Positions 33,349 to 43,304 of a DNA stretch of 44,161 nucleotides are shown here, piece by piece. Source of the stretch: Sneathiella sp. (GTDB lineage Bacteria; Pseudomonadota; Alphaproteobacteria; Sneathiellales; Sneathiellaceae); contig JAEPMY010000018.1 of NCBI GenBank assembly GCA_017643685.1, forward strand, positions 1 to 44,161, in the 5' to 3' direction. The position numbers and the translations under genes were made by a program. Under the pieces are notes generated by a model. It did no database searches. It was not told where the DNA came from and saw only the letters and a list, made by a program, of their open reading frames with translations. Position 1 is the first letter of the stretch. Every line of letters starts with the position of its first letter.

Positions 33349-36171
33349 ATGAGCACTGACTATAAAAAAACCATTCGCCTTCCTAAAACGCCTTTTCCAA
33401 TGAAAGCCGGCCTTCCCAATAAAGAGCCTAGGCTTCTGGAGCGTTGGGAAAAAATGGACCTTTTTGGAAAACTGCGGGAGCAGTCAAAAGGCCGGGAGCA
33501 ATTTGTTTTGCATGACGGTCCTCCTTACGCCAATGGCCACCTGCATATGGGCCATGCTCTTAATAAGGTTTTGAAAGACGTTATCAATCGGTCTCAGCAG
33601 ATGATGGGTAAGGATGCTCATTACGTTCCGGGCTGGGATTGTCATGGTCTTCCGATCGAATGGAAAATTGAAGAAAAGTATCGGAAAGCCGGCAAGGATA
33701 AAGACGAAGTCCCAGTGGTTGAATTTCGTCAGGAATGCCGCCAATTTGCTGCTGAGTGGGTTGATATTCAGCGTGAAGAATTTAAGCGCCTTGGGGTGAC
33801 AGGTAACTGGGATGACCCGTATCTGACAATGAGCTTTGATGCCGAGGCACAGATCGTTCGTGAATTGTTGAAATTCTCAATGAATGGAGGTCTTTATCGT
33901 GGCTCCAAACCGGTTATGTGGTCACCGGTTGAGAAAACTGCGCTTGCTGAAGCGGAAGTTGAGTATCACGATCACACTTCTACGACAATTTTCGTTCGCT
34001 TCCCTGTTAAAGAAGGCGGGGATGAGTTTAAAGGCGCAAGTGTTGTTATCTGGACAACCACTCCTTGGACTATGCCGGGTAACCGTGCAATCGCTTATGG
34101 CAATGAAATCGAATATGTCGGCGTCGAGGTAAAGGCAGCCGAAGAAGGAAGCCTTGCCAAGGTTGGAGAGAAGCTGTTCGTCGCAGCAGAGCTTCTGGAG
34201 GAGCTTTGTAAATCTGCAGGCATTACAGAAACAGCAACTTTCTGGACAGGAAATGGCACTGCGCTGAAAGGCGTCATTTGTGCCCATCCGTTGGCCGGCC
34301 AAGGGTTTGATTTTGATGTGCCGCTTCTGGATGGCGATCACGTTACCGTAGATGCCGGTACCGGGTTCGTTCATACAGCGCCTGGCCACGGTCAGGAAGA
34401 CTACGAAGTTGGTCTTCGCTACAATCTGGAAATTCCGCAAACGGTTGACGAAGACGGTACGTTTTTCAAACATGTGCCGCTTTTCGCAGGTCAGCATGTT
34501 TATAAATGCAATGATCATGTCGCCGATGTTTTGGAAGAAGCAGGCGCCCTATTAAAGCGCGGTAAGATCAAGCACTCTTATCCGCATTCATGGCGGTCAA
34601 AAGCGCCGCTTATTTTCCGGAATACAAGTCAGTGGTTCGTCTCTATGGAGACAAACGATCTGCGGAAGAAAGCGCTGAAAGCCATTGATGAGACGAAATG
34701 GTATCCGAAATCGGGCCATCGCCGTCTGTACAGCATGGTCGAAAATCGCCCTGACTGGGTTCTCTCTCGTCAGCGGGCGTGGGGTGTGCCGATCACTGTG
34801 TTTGTAAATAAGGAAACAGCTGAAATCCTTCGGGATGAAGAAGTGAATAATCGGATTGTGGACATCATGGAAGCTGAAGGCGCGGACGCATGGTTTAACA
34901 GCCCGCCTGCACGTTTCCTTGGCAATGGCTATAATCCTGAAGACTATGAAATGGTCATGGATATTCTGGATGTGTGGTTCGACTCTGGCTCTACTCATGC
35001 CTTTACACTGGAAAACCGTCCAGAAATGAAGTGGCCAGCCGACCTGTATCTGGAAGGTACTGACCAGCACCGGGGTTGGTTCCACTCTTCCTTGCTGGAA
35101 TCATGTGGAACGCGCGGACGGGCACCTTATGATGGTGTTTTAACGCACGGGTTCGTTCTGGATGACAAGGGCCGGAAAATGTCCAAGTCACTTGGAAATA
35201 TTGTTGCTCCAGAGAAAATCATCAAACAGAACGGTGCGGATATTCTGCGGCTTTGGGTGGTAAACTCCGATTATACGGATGATGTTCGTATTGGTAATGA
35301 AATCCTGCAAGGCCAAGTGGATGCGTATCGCCGTCTTCGTAATACCCTTCGTTACATTCTGGGTAACTTGGATGAGTGGGACGAGGCGGAGAAAGTAGAG
35401 CCAGCAGATATGCCTGAGCTGGAGCGTTGGGTTCTGCACCGTTTGGCAGAACTGGATGCGCAAGTTCGGGCTAACTGTAATAATTATGAATTTAGCCGGA
35501 TGTTCTCCACGATTCATAATTTTTGTACGCTGGAATTGTCTGCCTTCTATTTCGATATTCGTAAAGATGTGCTGTATTGCGACGGAGTTGATAGCATCAC
35601 GCGTCGTTCTGCTCGGACTGTGTTGGATACTTTGTTCCATTGTCTCACATCCTGGTTGGCGCCTGTATTGGTCTTCACCATGGAAGAAACATGGCAGGCC
35701 CGTTATCCAGATGAGGATTGGTCAGTTCATATGAACCAATTCCCTGAAATTCCCGCCTCGTGGAAAAATGATGAGCTGCACCAGAAATGGTCCAAGATCC
35801 GCGCGTTCCGTCGTGTGGTGACTGGTGCCTTGGAGGTTGAACGCCGTGAAAAACGGATTGGCTCCAGCCTTCAGGCTGCTCCGACTGTCTATGTTAGCAC
35901 TGACTATGAAAAACTTCTGGAGGGATTGCCTCTTGCTGATATCTGCATTGCGTCCAAGCTCAACCTAACCACAGAAGAAGCGCCGGAAAATGCATTCCGC
36001 CTCGACGATGTGGATGGCGTTGCTGTCGTTTCTGCACTTGCTGAGGGCGAAAAGTGTGACCGTTGCTGGAAGGTTCTCGACGACGTTGGATCAAACGAAG
36101 CGCATCCAACTCTTTGTGGTCGTTGTGCGGATGTGGTCTCAGATATGGATCTGGAAGAGGTTTCAGCTTGA
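33349..36171 (+). CDS. ileS: Isoleucyl-tRNA synthetase
   Basis: Class I aminoacyl-tRNA synthetase, 940 residues. The HIGH motif is HLHMGH at 64-69 (PYANGHLHMGHA), KMSKS is at 610-614, the editing domain lies between (WTTTPWTMPGN near 230), and the C-terminal zinc ribbon has CDRC and CGRC near 903-927. This is the bacterial mupirocin-sensitive type by architecture. AGGA at 33332-33335 is 13 bases from the ATG, an unusually long gap. The last codons overlap the lspA start. Confidence 0.97.
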   Translation: MSTDYKKTIRLPKTPFPMKAGLPNKEPRLLERWEKMDLFGKLREQSKGREQFVLHDGPPYANGHLHMGHALNKVLKDVINRSQQMMGKDAHYVPGWDCHGLPIEWKIEEKYRKAGKDKDEVPVVEFRQECRQFAAEWVDIQREEFKRLGVTGNWDDPYLTMSFDAEAQIVRELLKFSMNGGLYRGSKPVMWSPVEKTALAEAEVEYHDHTSTTIFVRFPVKEGGDEFKGASVVIWTTTPWTMPGNRAIAYGNEIEYVGVEVKAAEEGSLAKVGEKLFVAAELLEELCKSAGITETATFWTGNGTALKGVICAHPLAGQGFDFDVPLLDGDHVTVDAGTGFVHTAPGHGQEDYEVGLRYNLEIPQTVDEDGTFFKHVPLFAGQHVYKCNDHVADVLEEAGALLKRGKIKHSYPHSWRSKAPLIFRNTSQWFVSMETNDLRKKALKAIDETKWYPKSGHRRLYSMVENRPDWVLSRQRAWGVPITVFVNKETAEILRDEEVNNRIVDIMEAEGADAWFNSPPARFLGNGYNPEDYEMVMDILDVWFDSGSTHAFTLENRPEMKWPADLYLEGTDQHRGWFHSSLLESCGTRGRAPYDGVLTHGFVLDDKGRKMSKSLGNIVAPEKIIKQNGADILRLWVVNSDYTDDVRIGNEILQGQVDAYRRLRNTLRYILGNLDEWDEAEKVEPADMPELERWVLHRLAELDAQVRANCNNYEFSRMFSTIHNFCTLELSAFYFDIRKDVLYCDGVDSITRRSARTVLDTLFHCLTSWLAPVLVFTMEETWQARYPDEDWSVHMNQFPEIPASWKNDELHQKWSKIRAFRRVVTGALEVERREKRIGSSLQAAPTVYVSTDYEKLLEGLPLADICIASKLNLTTEEAPENAFRLDDVDGVAVVSALAEGEKCDRCWKVLDDVGSNEAHPTLCGRCADVVSDMDLEEVSA

Positions 36172-36647
36172 GACTACCAGCGCGCATTGGATTGATCGTG
36201 GCGACCCTCGCGGTCGCCATTGATCAGGTATTTAAAATCAACATGGTCGATTATATGGCGGGGCACCCCTATGGTATTGAGGTGACGTCCTTTTTTCGAC
36301 TGGTGATGGTTTGGAATAGTGGTGTAAGCTTTGGTATGTTCTCTGGCGGGGAAACAACCCGTTGGATGCTTGTTGGCTTATCCTCGGTTATCAGTGTTGT
36401 TCTCTTGGTTTGGCTGTTCCGTGCGAATACCCGTTTTCTCGGGACGGGCCTTGGGCTTGTATTGGGCGGCGCCATAGGAAATATCATCGACCGTATTCAT
36501 TTTGGACGGGTCGCGGACTTTTTCGATTTCGATCTCTATTTTATGCGTTGGCCTGCCTTTAATATTGCGGATGTTGCAATTGTTTGCGGCGTCGCCATAT
36601 TGTTGGTCGATAGCTTGTTTTTTGAAGATAAATCGACTAAAACTTAG
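36168..36647 (+). CDS. lspA: Lipoprotein signal peptidase (signal peptidase II)
   Basis: Aspartic protease of the inner membrane that cuts the signal peptide of prolipoproteins. Four membrane helices are visible in 159 residues. Catalytic aspartates are D117 (GRVADFFDF) and D135 (FNIADVAI), with the GNIIDR motif at 104-109. The start is TTG at 36168, overlapping the ileS stop TGA, with GAGG seven bases upstream; earlier in-frame codons lie inside ileS and do not give a membrane protein start. A lipoprotein gene follows directly. Confidence 0.94.
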   Translation: MRLPARIGLIVATLAVAIDQVFKINMVDYMAGHPYGIEVTSFFRLVMVWNSGVSFGMFSGGETTRWMLVGLSSVISVVLLVWLFRANTRFLGTGLGLVLGGAIGNIIDRIHFGRVADFFDFDLYFMRWPAFNIADVAIVCGVAILLVDSLFFEDKSTKT

Positions 36648-36668
36648 GTGCTTATTCAGGGGGCACAA

Positions 36669-37262
36669 ATGGCTAAGACAGGTAACTTTATCGCAATTGC
36701 GACTTTTTCAGCGGCAGCACTTCTGTTGTCCGGTTGTGATAGCACGCGTCAGGCGCTTGGTTTGGACGGCAAAAAGGCACCTGATGAGTTCGCCGTCATC
36801 ACGAAAGCTCCTTTGATTATTCCGCCAGATTTTACTCTGCGCCCACCAACTCCGGGGCAGCGTAGCCCGCGAGATGAAGCCGCTCTCTCTAATGCACAGG
36901 AAGCTTTGCTAGGGCGAAGCAACCCATCAAATGGAGTGATAACCCAGCAGGAAGCCCGCGCAGCTGGTACTTCCGCCGGTGAGCTTGCATTACTTCGTCA
37001 GGCTGATGCGGAAAATGTCGATAGCTCTATCCGTGAGATCATTAATAAAGAAACGTCCGAGCTTGCTGAAAGCGACGGTACGATCATTGATGATGTCATG
37101 TTCTGGAAAGATAAGCCTGAATTTGGAACGGTTGTGGACCCAACCAAAGAGCAGAAACGTATTCAGGAAAACCAGGCCCTCGGTAATTCTGCATCTGATG
37201 GCGGTGATACACCGATAATTGAACGCAAACGGCGTGGCATTCTGGACGGGCTGTTCGACTAA
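36669..37262 (+). CDS. BamF-like (DUF3035) lipoprotein
   Basis: The signal peptide ends in a lipobox, LLLSGC, with the lipidated cysteine at C23, and the mature 175 residues are Pro-rich and then acidic/helical. The APLIIPPDFTLRPPTPG segment is the hallmark of DUF3035, described as BamF of the outer membrane protein assembly complex in alphaproteobacteria; I recall this link and have not checked it. The residue after the cysteine is Asp, which in E. coli retains lipoproteins in the inner membrane. ATG 36669 has AGGGGG five bases before. It sits between lspA and the M16 peptidases. Confidence 0.82.
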   Translation: MAKTGNFIAIATFSAAALLLSGCDSTRQALGLDGKKAPDEFAVITKAPLIIPPDFTLRPPTPGQRSPRDEAALSNAQEALLGRSNPSNGVITQQEARAAGTSAGELALLRQADAENVDSSIREIINKETSELAESDGTIIDDVMFWKDKPEFGTVVDPTKEQKRIQENQALGNSASDGGDTPIIERKRRGILDGLFD

Positions 37263-37367
37263 TTCCCATATTATGAACATTTTGTGAGGCAGGGTTCAAA
37301 CTTCTGCCTTGCAATAGACATATTCTGTTCCTTTATTTAGGTGAAGATGACACCTGACGAGGGACAT

Positions 37368-38723
37368 ATGTTTAGCAAGTTATCGTATTACGCCTTAGTG
37401 GCCGTGATCGCTTTGGGCGTCTCAGCTGCAAAAGCCGACACAGAAAAAGAAATTCCAACACTTTTTGATCCGATAACAACTACGCTGGATAATGGGCTGG
37501 ACGTTGTTGTGATCGAAGATCATCGCGCACCCGTTGTCACTCATATGGTTTGGTATCGGATCGGGGCAGCGGATGAGCGTCCTGAAAAAGCCGGTATTGC
37601 CCATTTTCTTGAACATTTGATGTTCAAGGGAACGGAAAAAATTGGTCCGGGCCGTTTTTCAGAGATTGTTGCCGAAAATGGCGGTCAGGATAACGCCTTT
37701 ACCAGCCAAGACTACACGGCTTATTACCAGAATGCGAGCAAAGACAAGTTGCCTTTGTTGATGGAAATCGAGGCTGATCGCATGCAGGGCCTTGTCCTGA
37801 CAGACGAAGCTGTTGGGGCTGAATTACAGGTGGTTTTGGAAGAGCGCTCTCAAAGAACGGATAACAATCCCGGTGGTCAGTTTTCTGAACAGTTTGCAGC
37901 CTCTTTGTTCATGGCGCATCCTTATGGAACATCTATTATCGGCTGGCGCCATGTTTTGGAAAAACTGACAACTCAGGATGCCATTGATTGGTACGAGCAA
38001 TATTATGCGCCAAATAACGCTATTTTAGTGGTGGCAGGTGATGTCGAAGCGGAAGAGGTATTTACGCTCGCGAAGAAATATTATGGTCCTGCCACCCCAA
38101 AGGAACTGCCAGAGCGTTCAAGGGTACAAGAGCCTCCACATCTTGCAAAGCGGGAAGTGGTTATGCGGGATAAGCGTGTGCGTCAACCCTCCTGGCGTCA
38201 GGCCTACTTATCCCCAGTGATCCGGACGGCTGGTGTGAAAGAAGTGCGCGCGCTTGAAGTGTTGAACACCATTTTGAGCGATGGTCCCACAAGCCGTTTA
38301 TATTCGAAGCTGGTGATTGAGGATAAAATTGCAGCCGGGGTTGGCAGTTATTATGACAGCTCAAGTCTCGACCCCTCATCTTTTGTTCTCTATGGCTCTC
38401 CTTCAACCGGTGTTGAGCTAGATGTCATCGAGAAAGAAATCCATAAAGTAATTACTGACATTCTTGAGAATGGTGTCACTGAAGAAGAGGTTGCATCTGC
38501 GAAAAAAAGGATGCTGGCGTCCGCAATATATGCGCGTGATAGTATTAGCACTGCGGCCAACATTTTCGGTGCTGCCCTTGCCCAAGGGGAAGCAATTGAG
38601 AATGTTGTGAATTGGCCTCGTCAGATTTCAGAAGTTACGGCCGAAGAGGTTCAGGCGGCTGCGAAGCGCCTGTTTGTAGAAGAGAGATCCGTTGTTGGCA
38701 AATTGCTGCCGGAGGAAAAATAG
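37368..38723 (+). CDS. M16 family zinc peptidase, catalytic member
   Basis: Exported peptidase of 451 residues with signal peptide 1-23. The inverted zinc motif HxxEH is H79-F-L-E-H83 and the third ligand glutamate is in VVLEERSQR near 159, so it is catalytically complete. Two M16 half-domains are present. ATG 37368 gives a compact signal peptide and has GAGGG four bases before; ATG 37347 is an alternative adding seven residues. It partners the next gene, which lacks the zinc motif, as in other two-gene M16 systems. Likely role is periplasmic peptide or protein degradation. Confidence 0.92.
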   Translation: MFSKLSYYALVAVIALGVSAAKADTEKEIPTLFDPITTTLDNGLDVVVIEDHRAPVVTHMVWYRIGAADERPEKAGIAHFLEHLMFKGTEKIGPGRFSEIVAENGGQDNAFTSQDYTAYYQNASKDKLPLLMEIEADRMQGLVLTDEAVGAELQVVLEERSQRTDNNPGGQFSEQFAASLFMAHPYGTSIIGWRHVLEKLTTQDAIDWYEQYYAPNNAILVVAGDVEAEEVFTLAKKYYGPATPKELPERSRVQEPPHLAKREVVMRDKRVRQPSWRQAYLSPVIRTAGVKEVRALEVLNTILSDGPTSRLYSKLVIEDKIAAGVGSYYDSSSLDPSSFVLYGSPSTGVELDVIEKEIHKVITDILENGVTEEEVASAKKRMLASAIYARDSISTAANIFGAALAQGEAIENVVNWPRQISEVTAEEVQAAAKRLFVEERSVVGKLLPEEK

Positions 38724-38724
38724 G

Positions 38725-40065
38725 ATGCGCATGACTGTACCGTTTTTGTCAAAACAGCGTTTTTATGCGTTTTTTTGTGTTTTTTTCGTGCTTTTTTTGT
38801 CTCCGATTGCGAAGGCCGTTGAGATCCAGCAAGTCACCAGTCCGGGCGGTATCAAGGCTTGGCTGGTTGAGGAAAAGTCAATCCCTATCATTAGTATGGA
38901 GGTGATCTGGAAGGGCGGCGCGGTTGCAACCCCAAAGGAAAAGGCGGGACTTGCTTATCTCGCGGCTTCTACCATGGATGAAGGGGCGGGAGAACTTGAT
39001 AGCCGTGCTTTTCAAAAGCGATTGTCGGATAACGCCATAAGTCTATCCTTTGAAGCGAATAAGGAAAGTTTTGCGGGTTCATTGAAAACGTTAAGTGAAA
39101 ACAAGGATGAGGCATTTCACCTTTTTGAATTGGCGATCACTAACCCACGTTTTGACCAAGAGCCAGTTGACCGAATTCGCAATCAAATTTTGATCAGTTT
39201 GAACCAGAAAAAATCTGATCCCGGTAGTATCGCTGGACGACGTTGGTTTGAACTGGCATTTGGCGATCACCCTTTTGCGGTACCAACAAATGGTTTCATG
39301 GAAACCGTTGAGAAACTGACACTGGAAGATTTGAAATCTTTCAAACAGGCCCAGATTGCAAAGGATAATATGCTTGTCGCTGTAGTTGGCGACATCAACG
39401 CGGATGACCTGGCAAAGCTACTGGATAAGACATTTGGGAAGATCGCGGATAAAGCGAGTTTGCCGAACGTCCCTGAAATTGAGCCTGAAGGAATAAATGG
39501 CCCCGTTGTCGATGTCACGGAAATGGATATTCCGCAAAGCCGAGTGATTTTCGGCGGTGCCGGTGTGAAGCGCGAAGATCCAGATTACTATGCGGCTTAT
39601 GTGCTGAATTATATTCTGGGCGGGGGCGGTTTTTCCTCTCGATTGACCGAAGAAATTCGCGAGAAACGAGGCCTTGTCTATTCCGTTTACAGCTATCTCT
39701 CACCTTTCCAAACAGTAGGCCTTCATATGGGCGGTTTCGGGACCAGCAATAAAGCGGTTGGTGAAGCTATTTCATTGGTGAAAGCGGAGCTTGAAAAAGT
39801 TCGCAATGACGGTGTTAGTGAAGAAGAACTTGCCTCCGCCAAAACTTATTTGAATGGATCGTTTCCGCTAAGATTGTCATCCAACAATCGGATCGCCAAT
39901 ATTATGGTGAGTATGCAGCTATCCAACTTGCCTCCAGAATATCTGGATACGCGGGCTGATCTCATCAACTCAGTAACTATGGAAGATGTGAAGCGTGTGG
40001 CGGCACGTCTTATGGACCCTGGAAAACTGGTCATCACGGTGGTTGGAAAACCGGAAGGTTTATAA
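38725..40065 (+). CDS. M16 family peptidase-like protein, non-catalytic partner
   Basis: Exported protein of 446 residues. The M16 fold is clear, but the zinc motif is gone (AGLAYLAAST where HxxEH is expected). It keeps the C-terminal Arg/Tyr region (EKRGLVYSVYSYLS) used by the partner subunit to bind substrate. The start, ATG 38725, is one base after the preceding stop with GGAGG nine bases upstream. Its signal peptide, rich in Phe, is encoded by three T7 runs at 38770-38776, 38780-38786 and 38792-38798. It would form a heterodimer with the upstream peptidase. Confidence 0.92.
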   Translation: MRMTVPFLSKQRFYAFFCVFFVLFLSPIAKAVEIQQVTSPGGIKAWLVEEKSIPIISMEVIWKGGAVATPKEKAGLAYLAASTMDEGAGELDSRAFQKRLSDNAISLSFEANKESFAGSLKTLSENKDEAFHLFELAITNPRFDQEPVDRIRNQILISLNQKKSDPGSIAGRRWFELAFGDHPFAVPTNGFMETVEKLTLEDLKSFKQAQIAKDNMLVAVVGDINADDLAKLLDKTFGKIADKASLPNVPEIEPEGINGPVVDVTEMDIPQSRVIFGGAGVKREDPDYYAAYVLNYILGGGGFSSRLTEEIREKRGLVYSVYSYLSPFQTVGLHMGGFGTSNKAVGEAISLVKAELEKVRNDGVSEEELASAKTYLNGSFPLRLSSNNRIANIMVSMQLSNLPPEYLDTRADLINSVTMEDVKRVAARLMDPGKLVITVVGKPEGL

Positions 40066-40090
40066 GCAAATTTTTCTCCCTTTTTGCTTA
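40063..40090 (+). terminator. Weak hairpin after the M16 pair
   Basis: TAAGCAAA (40063-40070), which includes the stop codon, pairs with TTTGCTTA (40083-40090); the loop is T-rich and no T-run follows. A weak terminator at best before pgi. Confidence 0.3.
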
Positions 40091-40131
40091 CCATCTGCTA
40101 CGGTACGCCTCAGACTGAGGGGCCGTAGTGG

Positions 40132-41421
40132 ATGAGGGGCATGAGCTACAAACAGACATTTGAAAATTGCTTTGGTGAGGCGTCAGAAAAACGGGATTGG
40201 CTTAGGACAGCTTTCCTGAAATCTCTAGCGCAAACGGAGAAAATTGCGGCCTCGCTTGAAACGATGCGTGATGCCGGAAGGCTGTCGGTACTTGGCTTGC
40301 CATATATGGTGGAAGACTTAGAGGCCCTCGCCGATCATCCCTTTATTAAAAAACAAAATTTCAAACGGTACGTTGTTGTCGGAATAGGAGGATCTTCTCT
40401 CGGGGCTCAGGTTTTAGTGAGCCTTAGGGATAAGGAAGATGAACCTTTCATTCACTTTTGGGATACGCTTGATTACCATGTTATGAAGCCTTACTTGTCG
40501 GGGCGAAAGCTTGAAAATACCGGCTTTTTATTAATCTCAAAATCTGGAACAACCCCTGAGATCATGGCGCAGACATTGTTGGTGATTGAAGCACTTAACA
40601 AATCCGGCGATGCGAAGAAGGTGAGTGAACATTGCCTCGCTGTTTGTGAGCCGGGTGATAATCCGCTCGGGCAGATTGCTGACAAGTGGGGAATTGAACG
40701 GCTTGATCATGATCCCAATATCGGTGGCCGTTATTCTGGGTTGTCTGTTGTAGGTGCACTGCCTGCGCTTCTTGGCGGGATTGACATGAATAAAGTGCGT
40801 GAGGGCGCGCGAGAGGTGTTGGATGGGGCACTGGCAAGTGACCAATCAGCTCCACGCGCAGCCGCGGCGCTAAATCATGCCTTATATGATCTGCACGGGG
40901 TGCGGATGAATGTGCTGATGCCTTACGCCAAGCAATTGGAGCCGTTTACTCATTGGTACCGACAGTTGTGGGCAGAGAGTATTGGCAAGGATGGACGCGG
41001 TAGTACACCAGTTATCGCTTTGGGGCCGATTGACCAACATAGCCAGCTACAGCTGTGGTTAGATGGTCCAAATGACAAGTTTTTTACGTTGATTATCAAT
41101 CATGAGCTGGATAAAAGCCCTAAGATGGATGTGAGTATTGCTGACAGTCATCCAGAGCTTGAGTATTTGCGGGGACATCGGATTAGCGATGTCGTTCTGG
41201 CGGAGGCCAATGCGACAGCTAAAACCCTTGCAGATCGAGGGAGATTTCTTAGGTGCATTTATATCGATCGACTGGATGAAAAGACCATCGGTTCGTTGAT
41301 GATGCATTTTATGCTGGAGACGATCTTTACGTGCTATTTATTGGACGTAAATCCGTTTGACCAGCCGGCTGTAGAAGATGGCAAACGACTGACAAAAGAG
41401 TATCTTAAAGGTGATAAATGA
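40132..41421 (+). CDS. pgi: Glucose-6-phosphate isomerase
   Basis: Interconverts glucose 6-phosphate and fructose 6-phosphate. The SIS fold is shown by GIGGSSLGAQ, ISKSGTTPE (phosphate binding) and GGRYSGLSVVGALP, the family signature. At 429 residues it is shorter than the E. coli enzyme (549) and nearer the compact bacterial type. ATG 40132 has GAGGGG nine bases before; ATG 40141 is too close to its purine run. Its stop overlaps the mutL start (ATGA), coupling the two. Confidence 0.93.
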   Translation: MRGMSYKQTFENCFGEASEKRDWLRTAFLKSLAQTEKIAASLETMRDAGRLSVLGLPYMVEDLEALADHPFIKKQNFKRYVVVGIGGSSLGAQVLVSLRDKEDEPFIHFWDTLDYHVMKPYLSGRKLENTGFLLISKSGTTPEIMAQTLLVIEALNKSGDAKKVSEHCLAVCEPGDNPLGQIADKWGIERLDHDPNIGGRYSGLSVVGALPALLGGIDMNKVREGAREVLDGALASDQSAPRAAAALNHALYDLHGVRMNVLMPYAKQLEPFTHWYRQLWAESIGKDGRGSTPVIALGPIDQHSQLQLWLDGPNDKFFTLIINHELDKSPKMDVSIADSHPELEYLRGHRISDVVLAEANATAKTLADRGRFLRCIYIDRLDEKTIGSLMMHFMLETIFTCYLLDVNPFDQPAVEDGKRLTKEYLKGDK

Positions 41422-43286
41422 CGCTTCGGCGGCTTCCCGATAATATTGTAAACCAGATTGCAGCGGGTGAGGTTATTGAACGGCCCGCGTCTGCGGTTAA
41501 GGAACTGGTAGAGAATGCCATTGATGCAGGGGCGACCCGTGTGGATGTGGTGATGCGAAATGGGGGACGTTCCCTGATTTCTGTGACCGATAATGGCAAG
41601 GGCATGAACCAGGAGGAGTTGTCTCTCTGTTTTGAGCGTCATGCCACATCCAAGCTTCCTGATGAAGACCTGGTTCACATTCAACATTTGGGCTTTCGCG
41701 GCGAAGCAATCCCTTCTATTGCTTCTGTCAGCCGTATGACTATTTCCACTCGTGAGAGAGACGCAGATAGTGGTTGGTCCTTGGCTGTAGAAGGCGGTAA
41801 GCGCGGAGACATTCAGCCCGTTGGAATGTCGCAAGGCACGCGGGTAGAGGTTCGAGATATTTTCTTTGCAACTCCGGCCCGATTGAAGTTCCTCAAAACA
41901 GAACGAGCGGAGTTTGGTGCGGCGCTGGATGTGATGCGACGCCTTGCAATGGCTTATCCTCATGTCGCATTTACGTTGGCAGATGAAAAACGCACAGCCC
42001 TGAAAGTAAACGCCGCCCAAGGGGATCTCTTTGAGGCATGGCTTGAACGCCTCGGCGGGATAATGGGGCGAGAATTTACAGAAAACGCGCTTAAAATTGA
42101 TGCAGAGCGAAATGGGGTGTTACTCACTGGATATGCGGGGGTGCCGACCCTGAACCGGGGTAACGCGGCCATGCAGTTTCTGTTCGTTAATGGTCGTCCG
42201 GTAAAAGATAAGCTATTTGTTGGGGCTGTGCGTGCGGCATACATGGATTTGCTCGCTCGGAACCGGCATCCGCTTCTGGCCTTGTTCCTTGAATTGCCAG
42301 CTGATCAGGTTGATGTTAATGTGCATCCAGCTAAAGCGGAAGTGCGTTTTAGGGATTCCGGCGGCATTCGGGGGCTTATTATTGGCTCTCTTCGAAATGC
42401 GCTTGCTGAAAATGGGCATCAAGCCTCCTCAACAATCGGTGGGCAGGTGCTTGGGGCCTTCAAGCCGGAACATACCCAACTTTCGTTACAGAGCCGATCA
42501 AGTCAGCCCATTGGTATGGGGAATTGGTCAGATGTTCATCGCACGGCTCAGCTTACTCCGGGTTTGCAGGAAGATGTGGCGGCTTACCATGCACCGTTAC
42601 CCGTCAGTGGGTCGGTGCCTGAATATAGTGCCCCTGTGGCGTCGACCGTAAATCATGAAGGATCGGGTGTTGCTGAAGAGACTGCACCTGTTAAACCACC
42701 TGAAGATTATCCATTAGGGGCAGCGCGTGGACAGTTGCATGAAACATATATTGTCGCGCAGACCCGTGATGGAATGGTGCTAGTGGATCAGCATGCGGCC
42801 CATGAACGGTTGGTTATGGAGCGGATGAAAAAAGCCTTCGCTGAAAAACAAGTGCCGCGGCAGATGTTGCTACTCCCAGATGTGGTGGAACTGGATGAAG
42901 TTGCCGCTGATCGAGTTGCTGAACGTGCCGAAGAACTTGCTGATATGGGGTTGGTTATTGAACCCTTTGGCCGCGGTGCTCTTGTCGTTCGGGAAACACC
43001 AGCCATGCTTGGGGCTTGCGATGTTAAAGGGCTTATTCAGGATTTGGCGGATGATTTGTCTGAATATGATACGGCTTTGGACCTCAAAGATCGGATGGAT
43101 GATGTGTTTGCGACTATGGCTTGTCACGGATCCGTGCGATCCGGCCGCCGTCTGACCGCTGAAGAGATGAATGCGCTTCTTCGGGAAATGGAGGTGACAC
43201 CTCATTCCGGACAGTGTAATCACGGCAGGCCGACTTATGTTGAGTTGAAGCTTACGGATATCGAAAAGCTGTTTGGGCGGCGCTAA
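41418..43286 (+). CDS. mutL: DNA mismatch repair protein MutL
   Basis: GHKL ATPase that links mismatch recognition to strand cutting. N-terminal motifs are NQIAAGEVIERPASAVKELV, the DNGKGM Mg-ATP site and RGEAIPSIASVS. A disordered linker covers about 330-430. The C-terminal domain has the endonuclease motif DQHA-x2-E-x4-E at 457-468 and a CNHGRP motif near the end, so it should nick DNA itself, as expected where MutH is absent. At 622 residues it is full length. Confidence 0.96.
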   Translation: MTLRRLPDNIVNQIAAGEVIERPASAVKELVENAIDAGATRVDVVMRNGGRSLISVTDNGKGMNQEELSLCFERHATSKLPDEDLVHIQHLGFRGEAIPSIASVSRMTISTRERDADSGWSLAVEGGKRGDIQPVGMSQGTRVEVRDIFFATPARLKFLKTERAEFGAALDVMRRLAMAYPHVAFTLADEKRTALKVNAAQGDLFEAWLERLGGIMGREFTENALKIDAERNGVLLTGYAGVPTLNRGNAAMQFLFVNGRPVKDKLFVGAVRAAYMDLLARNRHPLLALFLELPADQVDVNVHPAKAEVRFRDSGGIRGLIIGSLRNALAENGHQASSTIGGQVLGAFKPEHTQLSLQSRSSQPIGMGNWSDVHRTAQLTPGLQEDVAAYHAPLPVSGSVPEYSAPVASTVNHEGSGVAEETAPVKPPEDYPLGAARGQLHETYIVAQTRDGMVLVDQHAAHERLVMERMKKAFAEKQVPRQMLLLPDVVELDEVAADRVAERAEELADMGLVIEPFGRGALVVRETPAMLGACDVKGLIQDLADDLSEYDTALDLKDRMDDVFATMACHGSVRSGRRLTAEEMNALLREMEVTPHSGQCNHGRPTYVELKLTDIEKLFGRR

Positions 43287-43304
43287 ATCAAGCCGGAGAG
43301 AGAC

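Noticed and set aside
41334-42020. A 228-codon minus-strand frame opposite pgi/mutL.
   Set aside because: Lies over the conserved MutL ATPase region, no ribosome-binding site and no family resemblance.
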